Below are positions 21,122 to 34,800 of a stretch of 64,000 nt of DNA, piece by piece. Origin of the DNA: Ottelia alismoides (taxonomy: Eukaryota; Streptophyta; Magnoliopsida; Alismatales; Hydrocharitaceae). The notes beneath the pieces were generated by a model that was not told the DNA's origin, searched no databases, and worked only from the letters and a program-made list of their open reading frames with translations. The position numbers and the translations under genes were made by a program. The DNA lies in assembly GCA_037367405.1 (NCBI GenBank), contig JAZKJV010000605.1, positions 62,001-126,000 on the forward strand. Reading direction: 5' to 3'. Position 1 is the stretch's first letter. Each line of letters begins with the position of its first letter.

Positions 21122-22505
21122 AGGATCTGTTCTAGTACGATGATGATTATTATGACTACTACAATAAACGTGGTGGTGACAACTATTTGATCTCCATCCT
21201 ATTTATTGATGTTGTCGAGAAGGATGCGGTGGGATAGAGGAAAAGCCAGAAAGAGGAAGAGAGAGAAGGTAGTGGGAGGGAGATGGATCGAAAATAAATA
21301 TCCTAGAGATTGAGGATTATTTCCTAATAATTAAATATTACATCATTTTCATTAATTGTTGATTAATGGATTCAATAACAAGAGCAAACGTGCAAGTTCA
21401 TATTCGTCTTATAATTATGAAATATTTAGGAGCACAGTAGAAAATCCCCCGAGTGAAAATGACTTTAGGGATTGATTTCCAAATGCGCCAGATTTGCTTC
21501 TGTAATCTGACTTGGAATTGGTTCAATGAAATTTCATTTCCTACCGGGACTCCTTTGAAATTTTATTCTCAGACTCTTCTTAAACTTAACAAAATGTTCA
21601 TTTGTTCTTGTATAATCATTATGCCGTGGCTTCTCCAAACATCCATCATACAAGCGCCAAGCTCATGAAGGAAAAGTGCGTACATCAATAATAGTCCTCT
21701 CATGATGTGGAGATAAGGAGACTTTATCCTACAATAAGCTATCTCGAAATAAAGTCATCACATCATAATACATCATACTATGTATAACAAAAATAAACAA
21801 ACTATTGAGCTCATGATGCAAATCAGGACGCACATGAGGTAAAATTTAGAGAGGATTGGAGGAGGAAGAATGCGTCGGGATGCGGGGTTTTGGTGGAGAA
21901 AGCGTAAAGATTTTTATATAACCAAATATGTCTAGCGTCCACCCATCAGACTTTTTATACAAGAGAGAGGCGGGGTTTACATAATAATAAATGAAATAAA
22001 CAAACACTAACAACTCTAAACAAGTCCCTAAAATTACATAGCTCAAAACCTAATTAGAGTTCACATGCGATCTAATTTATTCAAATAAAAATAAAATTAC
22101 AGACTCAAATTGAATGGAAAAATAAAAGGATGACAAACTCTAATTTTAGAGTTATTCCCAATTTGACGATGCATTAGCTCACCAGAAACGACCTGCCTAA
22201 GCTTCTATCAGACGACTTCCTCAGGCATATCTTATACATGCCAATGGAAAGGGGAGGACAAATTGTTTATTTGATCATGACAACAGTAAATGGCATGACA
22301 ATTTCAAATTCCTAAAATAGTTTGATATTTCTAAATATAAATTTTCAAATAACAACTGTTTCCTAAGTTGCGTATTATTTGCATCACCACCAATCACGTA
22401 TGCAAACACAAAGTTCTCCAGGCAACTTATGTTTCCTATCCTAATCATTCCACACCCAAGTTCTACTCCATGTTGCCTACTTAAATTCATCACATATTTA
22501 CAACT
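21122..22505. other. Intergenic and probable 3' UTR of the dehydrogenase gene
   Basis: AT-rich, no recognised repeat or coding family. The part just left of 22,506 should hold the 3' UTR and poly(A) site of the minus-strand dehydrogenase gene. Confidence 0.4.
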
Positions 22506-22875
22506 CTAAAGTCGAGGTTGCTCTACAACAGCCTTTGTTTCCTCATTGTATGAATAAACACCAAGCCCTCGCTTTCTTCCCAAGCGACCTGCATCAACAT
22601 ACTGAACCAGAAGCGGGCAGGGGCGATATTTGTCATCACCAAGCCCGTTGTGAAGGACCTTCATGATTGATAAGCATACATCTAGCCCGATGAAATCTGC
22701 GAGCTGCAGTGGCCCCATTGGGATGTTAGTTCCTAATTTCATCCCCGCATCAATATCCTCCTTTGTTGCTACACCAGTGTAGAGGGTGTAAAATGCCTCA
22801 TTGATCATCGGCATGAGAATGCGGTTCACGATAAATCCTGGGAAATCTCGGGAGCACACAACCGTCTTGCCAAAC
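22506..22875 (-). CDS. Dehydrogenase last exon (C-terminal 3HCDH domain)
   Basis: Acceptor AAAGGCAG precedes 22,875. The 122 residues after the split Arg include [60 protein letters not shown] and [20 protein letters not shown], ending at a TAG stop at 22,506-22,508. The helical domain completes substrate binding and dimerisation in this family. The open frame also runs past the acceptor, so the ORF alone would give a wrong start. Confidence 0.95.
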
Positions 22876-25800
22876 CTGCCTTTGTCCGATCAGTTAGACC
22901 AAAATATATATTAAATGCAAGATGAAAAAGAACTGCCAACATGGCAGATAAAACAGGCACTGAAAAAGCAACCGAGGATTCTACAACTTTGCACTAAATA
23001 GAATTTTAGTGATTCAGAGGGAGAATTTCTTTTTTTCTTCGTGCAACAGATTTATGATCACTAAATTCCAATTTTTTTGCATGTGGGAAAAGTGGTGCAA
23101 GGCTGCAAGCTACTTCACGATCCAAGCACAGTCCAGCATCTAGTAAAATCAAATTATGAGAGTGGATTATAAATATTGGGGATTACTACTAGACAATTTG
23201 GACTTAAGCATATTGGATTGTGATCAAGGGATTCAGTTAGGGCCAAGCTCAATGACTTGGGTGGACTAGCAATACTCGATAATGGATGTAGTCTATGCTC
23301 GGGAAGTTACATAACCACTTTATCTTTGTAAAAGAAACATGTTAGAGGTATAGTTATTCGTATGATACATGATAATGTTATACTTATTACTGAAGATGAC
23401 AACATGGATTATAGAGATCAAGGCATTCCTTTAGAAGGTGGTAACAAAGGTTGCGAAAGTAGCATGTATTCAAATGATCGGGTCATTGACTAAAGATTAA
23501 TTGGCAGTCGGATGACTAATCGGATTTGGTCAGACTTTAGTTGGCTTTGTATTTTTAAAATTATTTAAAATATATACATCATTTTTAAACAAATATTCTT
23601 ATATATTGACATAGATTTGTACATTTTACATGTTGATATAATGAAATAAAAAAATAATTGAATTCAAATCAAATATAAAGCATCTTAAATTAACTTTGCT
23701 TTAAAAAAAACAAAAAAATATATTTAAAGATGGTTAAAAATCATTTGGTCGTCTAATTGAGCCCTTGAGTCGGCCATGTCCACCCCACTGACTCGACTAG
23801 TCTAACCAATTGATCGGGCTAGTCGAGCGATTTTTGCAATAATATTTGTTACTAAGGATCTTGGCCTCTTATACTACTTTCAGGCCATTGAAGCGACTCG
23901 TTACTTACCAGGACTTCCTCTTACATAAAGAAAATACTATCTTGATATCCTAGAGGAGGCGAGGTTACTTGGTTGTAAAACCTCATTCATTCCAACAGAG
24001 TCTCGACGTTATTCTACCATGGAGGATGGTTTGTTTGGAGACACTAAATGATATAGAAGTCTAGTGGGCGAACTTTTGCATCTCACAATCACCTACTCTA
24101 TAGCAACAACAAATTAGCTACTTATGTTGTCTGCAATATAGTCTTCCATGAATGTACCAAGCATATTGAAGTTGATTACCACTTTATCGTGTGTTGTGCG
24201 GAATAGATAGATTATCACTTCTCATATTTTTACATAGCATCAATTAGCAAATCCCTCCTTGTGGGGGTTGTGTTAGGTATCTGACATCCAGCGTAAAAAA
24301 TAGCCGGATCTTTCAACATGGATTTCAGCAGAATCTATATAGCCAACCCTATTTAAAGTGGGAGGAGGCTCCACCATTTCTTTTCTAATTAGCAGAAATC
24401 TTCATTAAAGCATTTCCAAGGAAGCGTATCTCGCTGCTTTCATCCAAGTTGGGCATTATCAATAGATGTGCTCCAACTTAGTGGGGCTTATAAAAAAAAA
24501 AATAAATAGCAATAGTTATATACATGGTTTAAAAGGCGGTGCCTCGAGGCGCATAGGCGTACGCCTCGAGGCGAGGCGGGCCCAAAACGCCCCGAAGCGC
24601 ACGCCTCAGGTACATCATAAGAGGCGTACGCCTCAGCCTCGCCTGAGGCGCTCGAGGCGTGAGGCGCTCGAGGCGAGGCTAAGGCGTAAGCCTCAAAAAA
24701 TCGTATTTTTTTTAATTTTGGGTACCTTTTTTTTGTAAAACCGAAGGGTCGGGGGGAGGGGCGTTCAAAGAGAATTGATCGCTTGAAATAAGTGAAGCTC
24801 TGTGATCTTGTATACATCATGTTCCATTTATACACCTACACATACTATTTCTATTGCACACATATTTAAGTTTGAATTGTAATAAATCTATTATATTAGT
24901 TGCAAGTTTTCAACTTGATGTTGTTATTTGGTTATATAAGTTGTGAATGTTAGATTAATTATCGTATATATGAAGAAGAAAGTTTGAAAATAAACACGTG
25001 AAGTAAAATAATTATTTCATTTTATTGTGAATAGCAAAATAAAAATAACATTGTTAGTAAAAAATTTCGTCGGGGGTGCTGCCCCCGCACCCCCGCAGGG
25101 GGGAGCGCACCTGCTCCCCCCTAGACCCCCCACAGCGAGACCCCCGTCTTGTTGGGGTATCATATGGCAGGAGGGGATGCATACGGTTCTCCAACAACGT
25201 CCAGCAAGACAAATGGTTGGGATTCAAGGTATGTTGGTATTTTTTACTTTGAACACTAAAAATTATGGTTTTTATTGTACTTTAGTATTAAGTATAAACT
25301 TTAATTCAATACTCATATAGAATTATTGAAGTTGGAGTTGGAACTTGACATTCCATATATTGGTAGCTTAATATTAGTTTTTTTGAACTACAATGCCTTC
25401 ATCGCTTATGTATTGTATCTTTTACTAGTGTTAAACTATTCTTAAATGTTTTTTGGGAAAACTTAACATTATCATATACTTTTTCCAATGTATTTTGCTC
25501 TAATTTTAATTTTTTTTCCAAAAAATTGAGGCTTACGCCTCGAGCGCCTCGAGGCTTACGCCTCGCCTCAATTTTAGGAAGAACGCCTCGGACCGCCTCG
25601 CGCTTTTTTAAACCTTGGTTATATATAGTAGTTTACTATTTTAGCATTTTGCTCATTGTACTATTTCCCATTTTGATAATTCTGTGTATGTATAATTGTA
25701 GAGTTGTACCTTCCTTTTTGCAACAAGATCTTAAGCTTTTCCCCACCCCTCTCATAGTCACTTTAGAGTTTATACTCTCAAGCATCTTCCCATATGGTAG

Positions 25801-28800
25801 AGACATGCATAAACAGAAGGAAAAATAAGTTTGAAGAAACCTAGCACTTGATATTACCTCATAGTTGAGGCATGAGACTCATATTGATGCATGTTGTACG
25901 TGGAGGCAGTGTTTTCGATAGTAACGGCATCATTGTATCACTACTAGCAGCTATGGTGCACTTATGGCTATGACCCTAGGTTGTGTTGCGGCACTATTAG
26001 CAGCAATAGTGGTATAGATGTGGTAGCCTAATGATAAAGCTGTTAGAACTTCCAGATAAGCAATGGCAATTGCTCGAGGTGGTCCTACAGAGGACCAGTA
26101 TTACCGCCATGAGATTACGACATCGCTTAAGGATTGCAGATGCTGGTGACACCGGTGGAAGTGGTTAGGAACCTGATGGTAATGCAAAACTATAGAGATA
26201 TATTGTTATGTTACTGTACTCATTTATCTCTTTCTTTTCTTTTGTCAGCATTATGTAATTTGCCCATAGGTCTCTCCTCTATATAACAGAGCCTAGGGCT
26301 CAAAGGAACAAACAAGTCTCTTATTTTCCTCAACATGGTAACGGTGGTCCTAGACCGAAGCTCTCGTATCTGAAACCCTAACCCTAGCCCCACTTCCTGT
26401 CCTCTTGTGGGCGCAGCCGTCGCCGCACTTCCTCTCGCGCCGAAGCCGCACCTCCTCTCCTGCGGCCGAAGCTGCACTCCGGAGTTGCATCTTCCCTCGC
26501 GGTCGGAGCCGCATCTCCGAAGCTTCACCTGTGCATGCAGCATCCAGGCGGCAACTTGCGGCAGCGCCTGTGTCTGCCCTTGTGGTAGCCCCTACGTGGC
26601 AGTACTTGTGGGCAGCACCTCTCACGCGGCAACCCCTACGGGTAGGGTGGAGCATTGGGCCGGGCCAGCCCGGACCCAACCCTGACCCGACTTGCAATAG
26701 CCCGGACCCGACCCGAACCCGATGTATACATGGGCCAGGCCTGGGCCCTAATATTGTCAAAATTTCATACCCGGGCCGGGCCCAGCCCGAACCCGTGATG
26801 ACCCGGGTTAGCCCGACCCGACCCGATGGTTTCTGAGTGGCTTTATTTGGATCATACTGAATGATGCAGTTGCATTTAAAACTGCAGCCATATGATTTGT
26901 TACTGATTTAATACTTCATTTCAGCAGGTGTTGCTCACATTTTTTATACGCAATGCTATTGCTCGCGTACGAGCACAACACTTGCTGCTCGTCGTAAAAT
27001 ATAATAATATAGATGAAACATTTGATTTAATGAAACTACTACTGTTGTTTAAATGTTTTATTTGGTGTATTATTTCTTGTAGTTATGATACATCCAATTA
27101 GACATACACGTCACCATAATATGTTTTATTCCGCAAAGGTCCATGTATGATAGCCATATGGAGTCGTAGATGGTAGATGTGAGGTTATTTTATGTGGCTC
27201 TCTTGTCAACTAAACTAGGTAAACATGTATCAGTTTTTAAACACGGATGATCAATTACCTTCGAACTTCAAATGCATGCTATGCAAATGTTGATCATGTT
27301 GTAATTATGCTAATAGGTGTTGCATTCTCTATATCAACTTAACTAAAATAAATGGCCACCTAATTTGATTGATATATTACAACAAATGGATCTGGCCAAG
27401 CTTAATAGTGTAAAAAAATTAGATTACTTACATGTTTACCGAGATTAAAGATACAAACAACTTTGTTCTAACTATATTTAAAGACTGGAAGTATGGAAAC
27501 ACTAAATAGATAATATCATTTTTCCAAAGTTGAAGTATCTTCTCCTTATCGTAATAGCATCCACAGATATTAAGAAAAAAAGAAAATATCCCACGTATGC
27601 AAAATTTCTTCGTTTGCATGAGGTCAAAACAATGACGTTTTTTCTGTGATGGATGATCCCAACCTCATATAAAAATGGGCACTGAAATTTTCCAGCATGC
27701 AAATTCAGCTTCAAGTAATCAAAATGAGGGATGGGTCAAGCCCGGCCCGAACCCAAGCCCGACCCTGCGGGCCTTGGGCAAGGCACGGGCCCTCGGTTTG
27801 CCAAATAATTCGGGCCTCGACCCGGCCCAAGACCCGAATAAAATTGGCGGGCTCGGGCTGGGTTTTCTCGGGTTGGGCCGGGTCGAGCCCAATGCTCCAC
27901 CCTACCTACGGGCGGAGCAGCCGGTGTCGCAGCATCCCTCTCTCTTTGCGTTCGCGCCAGGGTCCTCTTATTGAAGGGATTGGTTGCAGTTTGAGTCTAC
28001 ACATGCAACCAAATCCCCTCATGTCAGTGTAGATAACACATTCTCTAGTCTACTACCCTAGTCTTCCTCGTCAGGCAACATGTCCGAAAGCAAGGTAGAT
28101 ATCCCCTCTACATGTGCCTTCAGAGGTCCCGTGCCTATAGTTAAGATGGATGGGTCGAATTATGAGTTGTGAGCCATGCAGTTTATAAGCCTAATGAAGT
28201 CGATGGGTAAGAAGCATATTCTTACCGAGGAAGAATCGACGGAGAAGACAGGGTTGTATGCCTCATGGGAGGTTGACGATGCGTATGCACAAGTATGGTT
28301 GTTTGGTACCTTGGTACCAAAGATTGTGAACGATGTCCTACACCAGCCCACTGCCAAAGCCATGTGGGATATACCTGCTGCCACATATTCACAGGCAACG
28401 AATGAAACAAAAAATCTGCAGCTTCAGCATGACATTTTTACTATAAAACAGAATGGAGGACCTCTACATGCTTACTATACTGCACAACGCGGAATGTTTG
28501 AGAAGCTCCATAGCTTCATGCCTCTCACGGCTACTCCAGAACAGTTGAAGGCATATCAGAATGCCACGACGGTTGGTGTCTTCCTGGCAACCCATGACTC
28601 ACAGTACGAGGCCGCTTCCTCTCAGATAATGGCGGATGCTCCTCCTATGGAGGAGGCCTTCCGCAGATTGAGTCGGATCAACATTCCATCTCCTGTTGCA
28701 ACATCAAATTCCTCTGTCATGGCGACCTCTCGTGGAAGAGGTTGTCAATCTTGGTTCCGTCGATGGGGACCATGTGGTAGAGGTGGACGTGGTTGTTGAC

Positions 28801-31800
28801 CACCTTGCACCTATTGTCACTGATATGGTCATACATAAGATACATGCTGCTCCAAGCATGGTTTTCCAGTGTCCACCCATGTATCAGAGCATGTTCAACC
28901 TGCTTACGGGAGGCTCGTTGTCTGCTCAAGATAATCCCAGCCTCAACTTACCGCTTCATCCACATCAGATCGGAGATATGATGAGTGTGTATCTCGACTG
29001 AGAGACATCATGCCCCCAACTAGCACCCCTTCACTTGGTTCAGAGAATAGCTCGGACATTACTGCTACTGCAGGAGCTAGTACCTCAGATAGTATGCATG
29101 CCTCTACATCTTATCATGGTTCAGATATCTCGGAATGATTCATAGATTCTGGTGCAACACATCATTTGTGTCGAGATAGAGATCAGCTCATAGCCTACAG
29201 GAAGGTTTCTCCAGGAAGGATTACGGTAATAGCTGATGGAACTCATTCCCAATTATAGGACAAGGGGAGATCACCTTGACGCCCTCTATGCGGTTGCAAA
29301 AGGTGCTACATGCCTTTGATTTCTCTATGAACTTACTGTCTATTAGTCAGATTACTAAGGATTTACATTGTCGAGCGATATTTGACCCATCATCTATTGT
29401 GTTTCAAGATATCCTTGCAAGCAGGGTGATTCGTTGTGACCGTGAGCAGGGCGGCCTCTATCGACTGGTCCAAACACCATATGCTGGACTATCCTCCCAT
29501 TCCATTGGGCTGGTCTCCCCCTTCCTTTGGCATCTGCGCTTCGGTTATCTTCCGCTTCAAAAATTACGTCAAGTCCTTCCTTAGATTTCACTCCACTCAT
29601 TATTCAGTTTTGAGGCGTGTTAGTTAGCGAAGCATAATCGGTCTGTCTTTCCTAGTCGTCAGAGTCAGAGCATTAGCTCCCTTTTTGAGTTTTTCCACAT
29701 TGACATTTGGGATCCAAGTCGTGTTCCCGATCATCTGGGACATAGATTTTATTTAGTTACTGTAGATGATTTTAGTCGGTTGTCTTGGGTCTTTCTGTTG
29801 AAAAATAAATCAGAAGTTGGAAGTACAATTATAGATTTCTTTAAAGAAGTGCATAATATTTTTTCCACCTCTGTCAAAATTGTGAGGACGATAATGCGCT
29901 GGAAATCTGTACTCGTGTGCTCTCTCAATTCTTTTCATCTCATGGTATTCTTCATCAAACATCATGCACTTATACAGCTCAACAAAATGTATTGCCGAAA
30001 GAAAACACCGTCACCTACTTGATGTCACTCGTACCCTCCTTATTCAAAGCCACGATGCACATTCATTCTGGAGTTATGTTGTTCTCACAGTATGTTATCT
30101 TGTGAATTGTATGCCCTCGTCGGTGATGGGGGAGAAGATACCATTTTCTCTTGTTTTTCCTGAAAAGAGGTGTTCTCTTTTACTCCCCGTGTTTTTGGGT
30201 TCATTGCGTTCGTCCATCAGTTGTCTCCAGGGATTGACAAGCTCTCACCTAGGACTGTCAAATGTGTCTTTGTCGGGTACTCTAGCACTCAGAAGGGTTG
30301 CCGTTGTTATGATCCATTACACAGGAGATACTATGTTAGCGTAGATGTCACATTTTTTGAGTCGGTCATGTACTTTTCTCTTACAGGTGATAGGTTGACA
30401 CCTTCAGACTCGGATAATGGGGTCTATATTCAACCTTCACCCATGAGTTCACCACCGCCATCACCACCTCTTCCGTCACCACCTCCATCTGTCCCACCGC
30501 CTCTCATTGTTCTGGTTCCATCACTACCACATCATTATAGCCGTCGGCATGCTCCTGCTCATGTTCATGGTCCGTCATCCAGCATGTCCTAGGTTTGTTC
30601 TGAAAACACTATTTTTAATGATGGCACTGACGATGTTTCTCAGCAGGGACCATCTCAGGAGGCTGATGATCAGGTTGTTGGCAGGGATGACGATGACATT
30701 GATGTGCCTAGTGCTATTAGGAAGCGGATGCATTCCTGTGCTTCATATCCAATTGTTTCTCATATCACCTTCGATCGTCTGACGGGTAACTTCAAGAGGT
30801 TTACTGGTGCGTTGTCCACCGTGGCCATACCATAGACATATCAGGAGGTATTGATGGATAGCAGGTGGAATCTAGCCATGGAGGATGTTGGAGAATAGGG
30901 GAGAGGACCTATGGGTAGATTACATAAGATAGACAAAAAAATAAAAAAAATTGGAAAAGATACATAGGAATGTAGAAATATATCAACACTCCCCCTCAAG
31001 ATGGAACATAGATGTCAATCATGCTCAGCTTGGACGAACACTTCTGAAATGGCCCCCTGAGTAATGCCTTGCTAAAGATATATGTTGTTTGCTCTCCTGG
31101 ACTAATATGAGAGGTATAAATCAGACCCTTCTAGATCATATCTCTAGTGTAATGGCAGTCTACCTCAATATGTTTCGTTCTCTCATGGAATGCAGGATTG
31201 TTGGCAATGAAAAGAGCAGCCTGATTGTCACATTGGAGGCACCTCTATAGTCAGATCAGTAAGAACAAATCTAACCCACATCATCTATATGCTAGCCTGC
31301 GTCATAGCCATGTCTTCTGACTCAACACTCGATCTGGTAACCACGGTCTGCTTCTTGTTATTTCATGAAACCAAGGAATCCCTTATAAACACAACAAATC
31401 CCGAGGTAGACTTTCTATCCTTTGAACATCCAGCATAATCTGCATATGCACATGCAGTAACTGAGAGGGATGTGCCCTTGCTGAAAAGAAGTCTCGTACC
31501 AGGTGAAGTCTTCAGCTACCTCAAAATCATATGGACTGCATCCATATGTGCCTATCTAGGTTGCTCCATAAAATAACTTACTTTGCTTACAACAAATGAT
31601 ATATCAGACCTGGTGATGGTCACATATAGTAGCTTGCCAACCAGCTCCCTGTACATCCTCTTGTCGACCTCCTCAGTGCCATCATCATATAGCTTCATGC
31701 TCAGGTCAATAGGAGTGGTGGCAGGTCTGCAATCTGTCATGCATGTCTCTGAAAGAAGATCTGCAACATACTTCCTCTGGGTCATCACGACTAGTTCCTG

Positions 31801-34800
31801 GCAAACTCCAGCTCAAGGAAGTAACGTAGATGTCCAAGATCCTTAGTCACAAACTGCTGACCTAGGAAGTCCTTGGCACCTTGAATGCCCAGCTTGCCAT
31901 CCCCTGTAACAATAATTTCATTAACATACACAATAATGACAATAGTACCTTTCTGAGTCTTCTGCACAAACAAGGAATGATCGGCAGTCGATCGCACAAA
32001 TCCATATTGCTCTATCAAGTCCGAGAGCTTCTGGAACCATGCTCTTGGACTCTGCTTAAAGCCATAAATACCCTTGTGTAGCTTGCAAACCTTCTGACAC
32101 TCCTCCTCGGCAGCAAACCCTTGTGATTGTTGCATGTAAATCTCCTCCTATAGATCACCGTAAAGGAATGCATTCTTCACATCAAGTTGATACAGGGGTC
32201 AATCTCATGTCATAGCAACGGAAAGAAGAATACGCAGAATAAAATGCCTGGCCACTGGAGAGAAAGTATCATGATAGTCCACCCTATATGTCTGGGTGAA
32301 CCCACATGCCACAAGTATTGCCTTATAGCGATCCACACCGCCATCCGCACGGTGTTTCACAGTGAACACCCATTTGCATCCCACAACAGATGCGTCAACT
32401 CCACGTACCACAGGACTGTAGCGCGGCCATCTCCTCCTCCATAGCCAAGCGCCAACGACTATCCCTTAAGGCCTCCTCAAAGTTCCGTGGAATGTCCACG
32501 GCAGATAGGGCTGCTGCAAACCGTTGAAAATCCCATGTTAGACGATGAAAAGAAACCCGAGAAGCAAGGGGATAGGAAGCACAATATCGCTTCTGCTTGC
32601 GAACTACAATAGGAATATCCAGTCAGAGTGAACATCATCTATCTGTGTGCTATGTTCCTGCATTGATTCCTGCATAGATATATCTACAGACCCATCGTTA
32701 GATGATATGCTATCAAAACAAATCTGGGGCTCCGTGGATGATGGGCGATGACCAGTAGCAGAAGCAGTCCGACGAGGGTAGAATTTTGGTAAAAATGGAA
32801 TAAGTGGCGCATGTGACTGGGTAGTATGAGGGGGTGAAGGAGGTGGTGGTGATGGAGGTAGAGGAGGCGATGGAGGTGGTTGGAGTTGGTACAACAGGCA
32901 CAGGAGGAGGTGGCATGTAGACTTCATTGTCTGAGTCTGATGAAGCCAACCTATCACATGTAGGAGAGAAGTAAATCACAGACTCAAAAAAAGTGACATC
33001 AGCACTGATATAGTATTTTATACGCAAAGGGCCATAACACCGGTATCCCTTCTGCATCCTGGAATACCCAACAAACATACGTTTGACAGCTTTAGGAGCA
33101 AGCTTGTCAAGACCAGGAGTCAACTTGTGAACGAAAGCAAATGATCCGAACACACGAGGAGTGAGTGAGAATAACTCCTTCTCAGGAAAAGCTATGGAGA
33201 AAGGAATTTTCTCACCTAAGACCGACGATGGCATACGATTCACCAAATAGCATGCTGTGAGAACTGCATCACCCCAAAACGAATATGGTGCACGACTTTG
33301 AATTAGAAGAGTCCGAGTAATATCAAGAAGATGACGATGATTTCTTTCAGTAACACTATTTTGCTGAGAGGTATAAGGACAAGATGTTTGATGGATAATC
33401 CCTTTATATGAAAGAAAATGAGATAGATCACGAGTATAGAATTCCAAAGCATTATCAATTTGCACAAATTTCACAGATGTAGAGAAAACATTCTGCACTT
33501 CAATAATAAAGGTTTTGATCACATCCTCTGCTTCATAATAAAGGTTGGAGGATCTTCGTCTCGTTCCTCGTTTAAGAATATGTTGCTACGAGGATATCCC
33601 GCATTGCCTTAGCAGTAGGCTGATGTAACACACCATTGACAATCTCAATTGTCAATGTTCCCGAGAGCCAAAATTTAGCCTAAATGCCGTCTGCCTCCCA
33701 CGACGCATTTACCCCAGTCTTCTCCATCAGCTATTCCTCGGTAAGAATATGTTTCTTACCATTTGACTTCATCAGGCTCATAAACTGCATAGCCCAGAGC
33801 TCATAATTTGTCCCGTTCATTTTGACAATAGGTGTTGGACCTCTCAATGCACTTGTGGCGGGTACATCGACTTTGTTTTCAAACATCTTGCCGGATGTAT
33901 AAGACTAAGGTTTTGTATACCATCAAAACAATGTCTACACAAACATACGTGGATTTGAATGCATATGTAGACTTATGTGTTCAAATCCATTAACTAAAGC
34001 GAAGACCCCGATACCGGGGCACTTATACGCAGCACACGGACAGGGTCCGAGCGCAAAGGAACTATGCACGAGAATTGCGCTAGGCGACAGAGCGTGCGCG
34101 CGGGGTGCAGCGCACGAGGTGGACGAGCAAGGGGGGAGGGGGGGTCGGCGTTGCGAGGCAAGTAAGAGGGAGAGGGAGCGGCGCTGCAACGCGAGTGAGC
34201 GGCCCTGTTGTGCACGAGGGTGGCGTGCGCAGAGGGGAGCGCAAGGGCGGCACATGGAGGGGGGGCAACAGGTAGGGTTAGGGTTCAGATACGAGAGCTC
34301 CAATCTAGGATCGCCGCTCTGATACCATGTTGGAGAAAAATAAGAGAGATGTTTATTTCTGTAACCCTAGGCTCTCTTATAGGGGAGAGACTTATGGGTA
34401 GATTACATAAGATAGACAAAAGAAATAAAAAACTGGAAAAGATACATAAGAATGTAGAAATATCTCAACAGAGGAGGAGATGGCGGCTCTACAGTCGAGA
34501 GGTACCTGGAGTCTGGTCCTGGCCCCCCCTGGGACATCTATAGTGACTTGCAAATGGGTTTTTACAGTGAAACAAAATGCAGATGGCCTTGTTGGATGCT
34601 ATCAGGGAGGTGGGGCGCCCTTCGGAGGGGAGAGACCACTAGGGTTGGAGTGCGGGTCCGTTCACGGTTAAGAAGGCTTTTGGGGCTATCTGCAGACCGC
34701 CGCCTTCCCGCTCGGAGATTATGATTCGCGATTATGCGTTCCTTTGGGCTCTCAAGCTACCTGAGCGAATTGGTTTCTTCTTATGATTGTTTCGGCGACA

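Larger units (their letters stand above)
30896..34470 (-). mobile_element. Copia of the same family nested antisense, internally deleted (3.6 kb)
   Basis: The 5' LTR (minus strand) is 34,470-34,328 (143 bp) and the 3' LTR 30,988-30,896 (93 bp, about 50 bp deleted inside). Target duplication gagga/gagga is exact (30,891-30,895, 34,471-34,475), and removing the element joins the host RT frame AMEEEMAAL. The primer site is at 34,306-34,327 (gctctgatacca on the plus strand). The gag start is at about 33,880; near 33,545 gag text joins directly to integrase, so gag C-terminus, protease and the integrase N-terminus are deleted. The polypurine tract is at 30,989-31,003. Confidence 0.88.

Noticed and set aside
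26350..26836. Proline/glycine/arginine-rich frames on both strands
   Set aside because: They cross the border between copia leader and hAT-like element and reflect repeated cccgacccg words.
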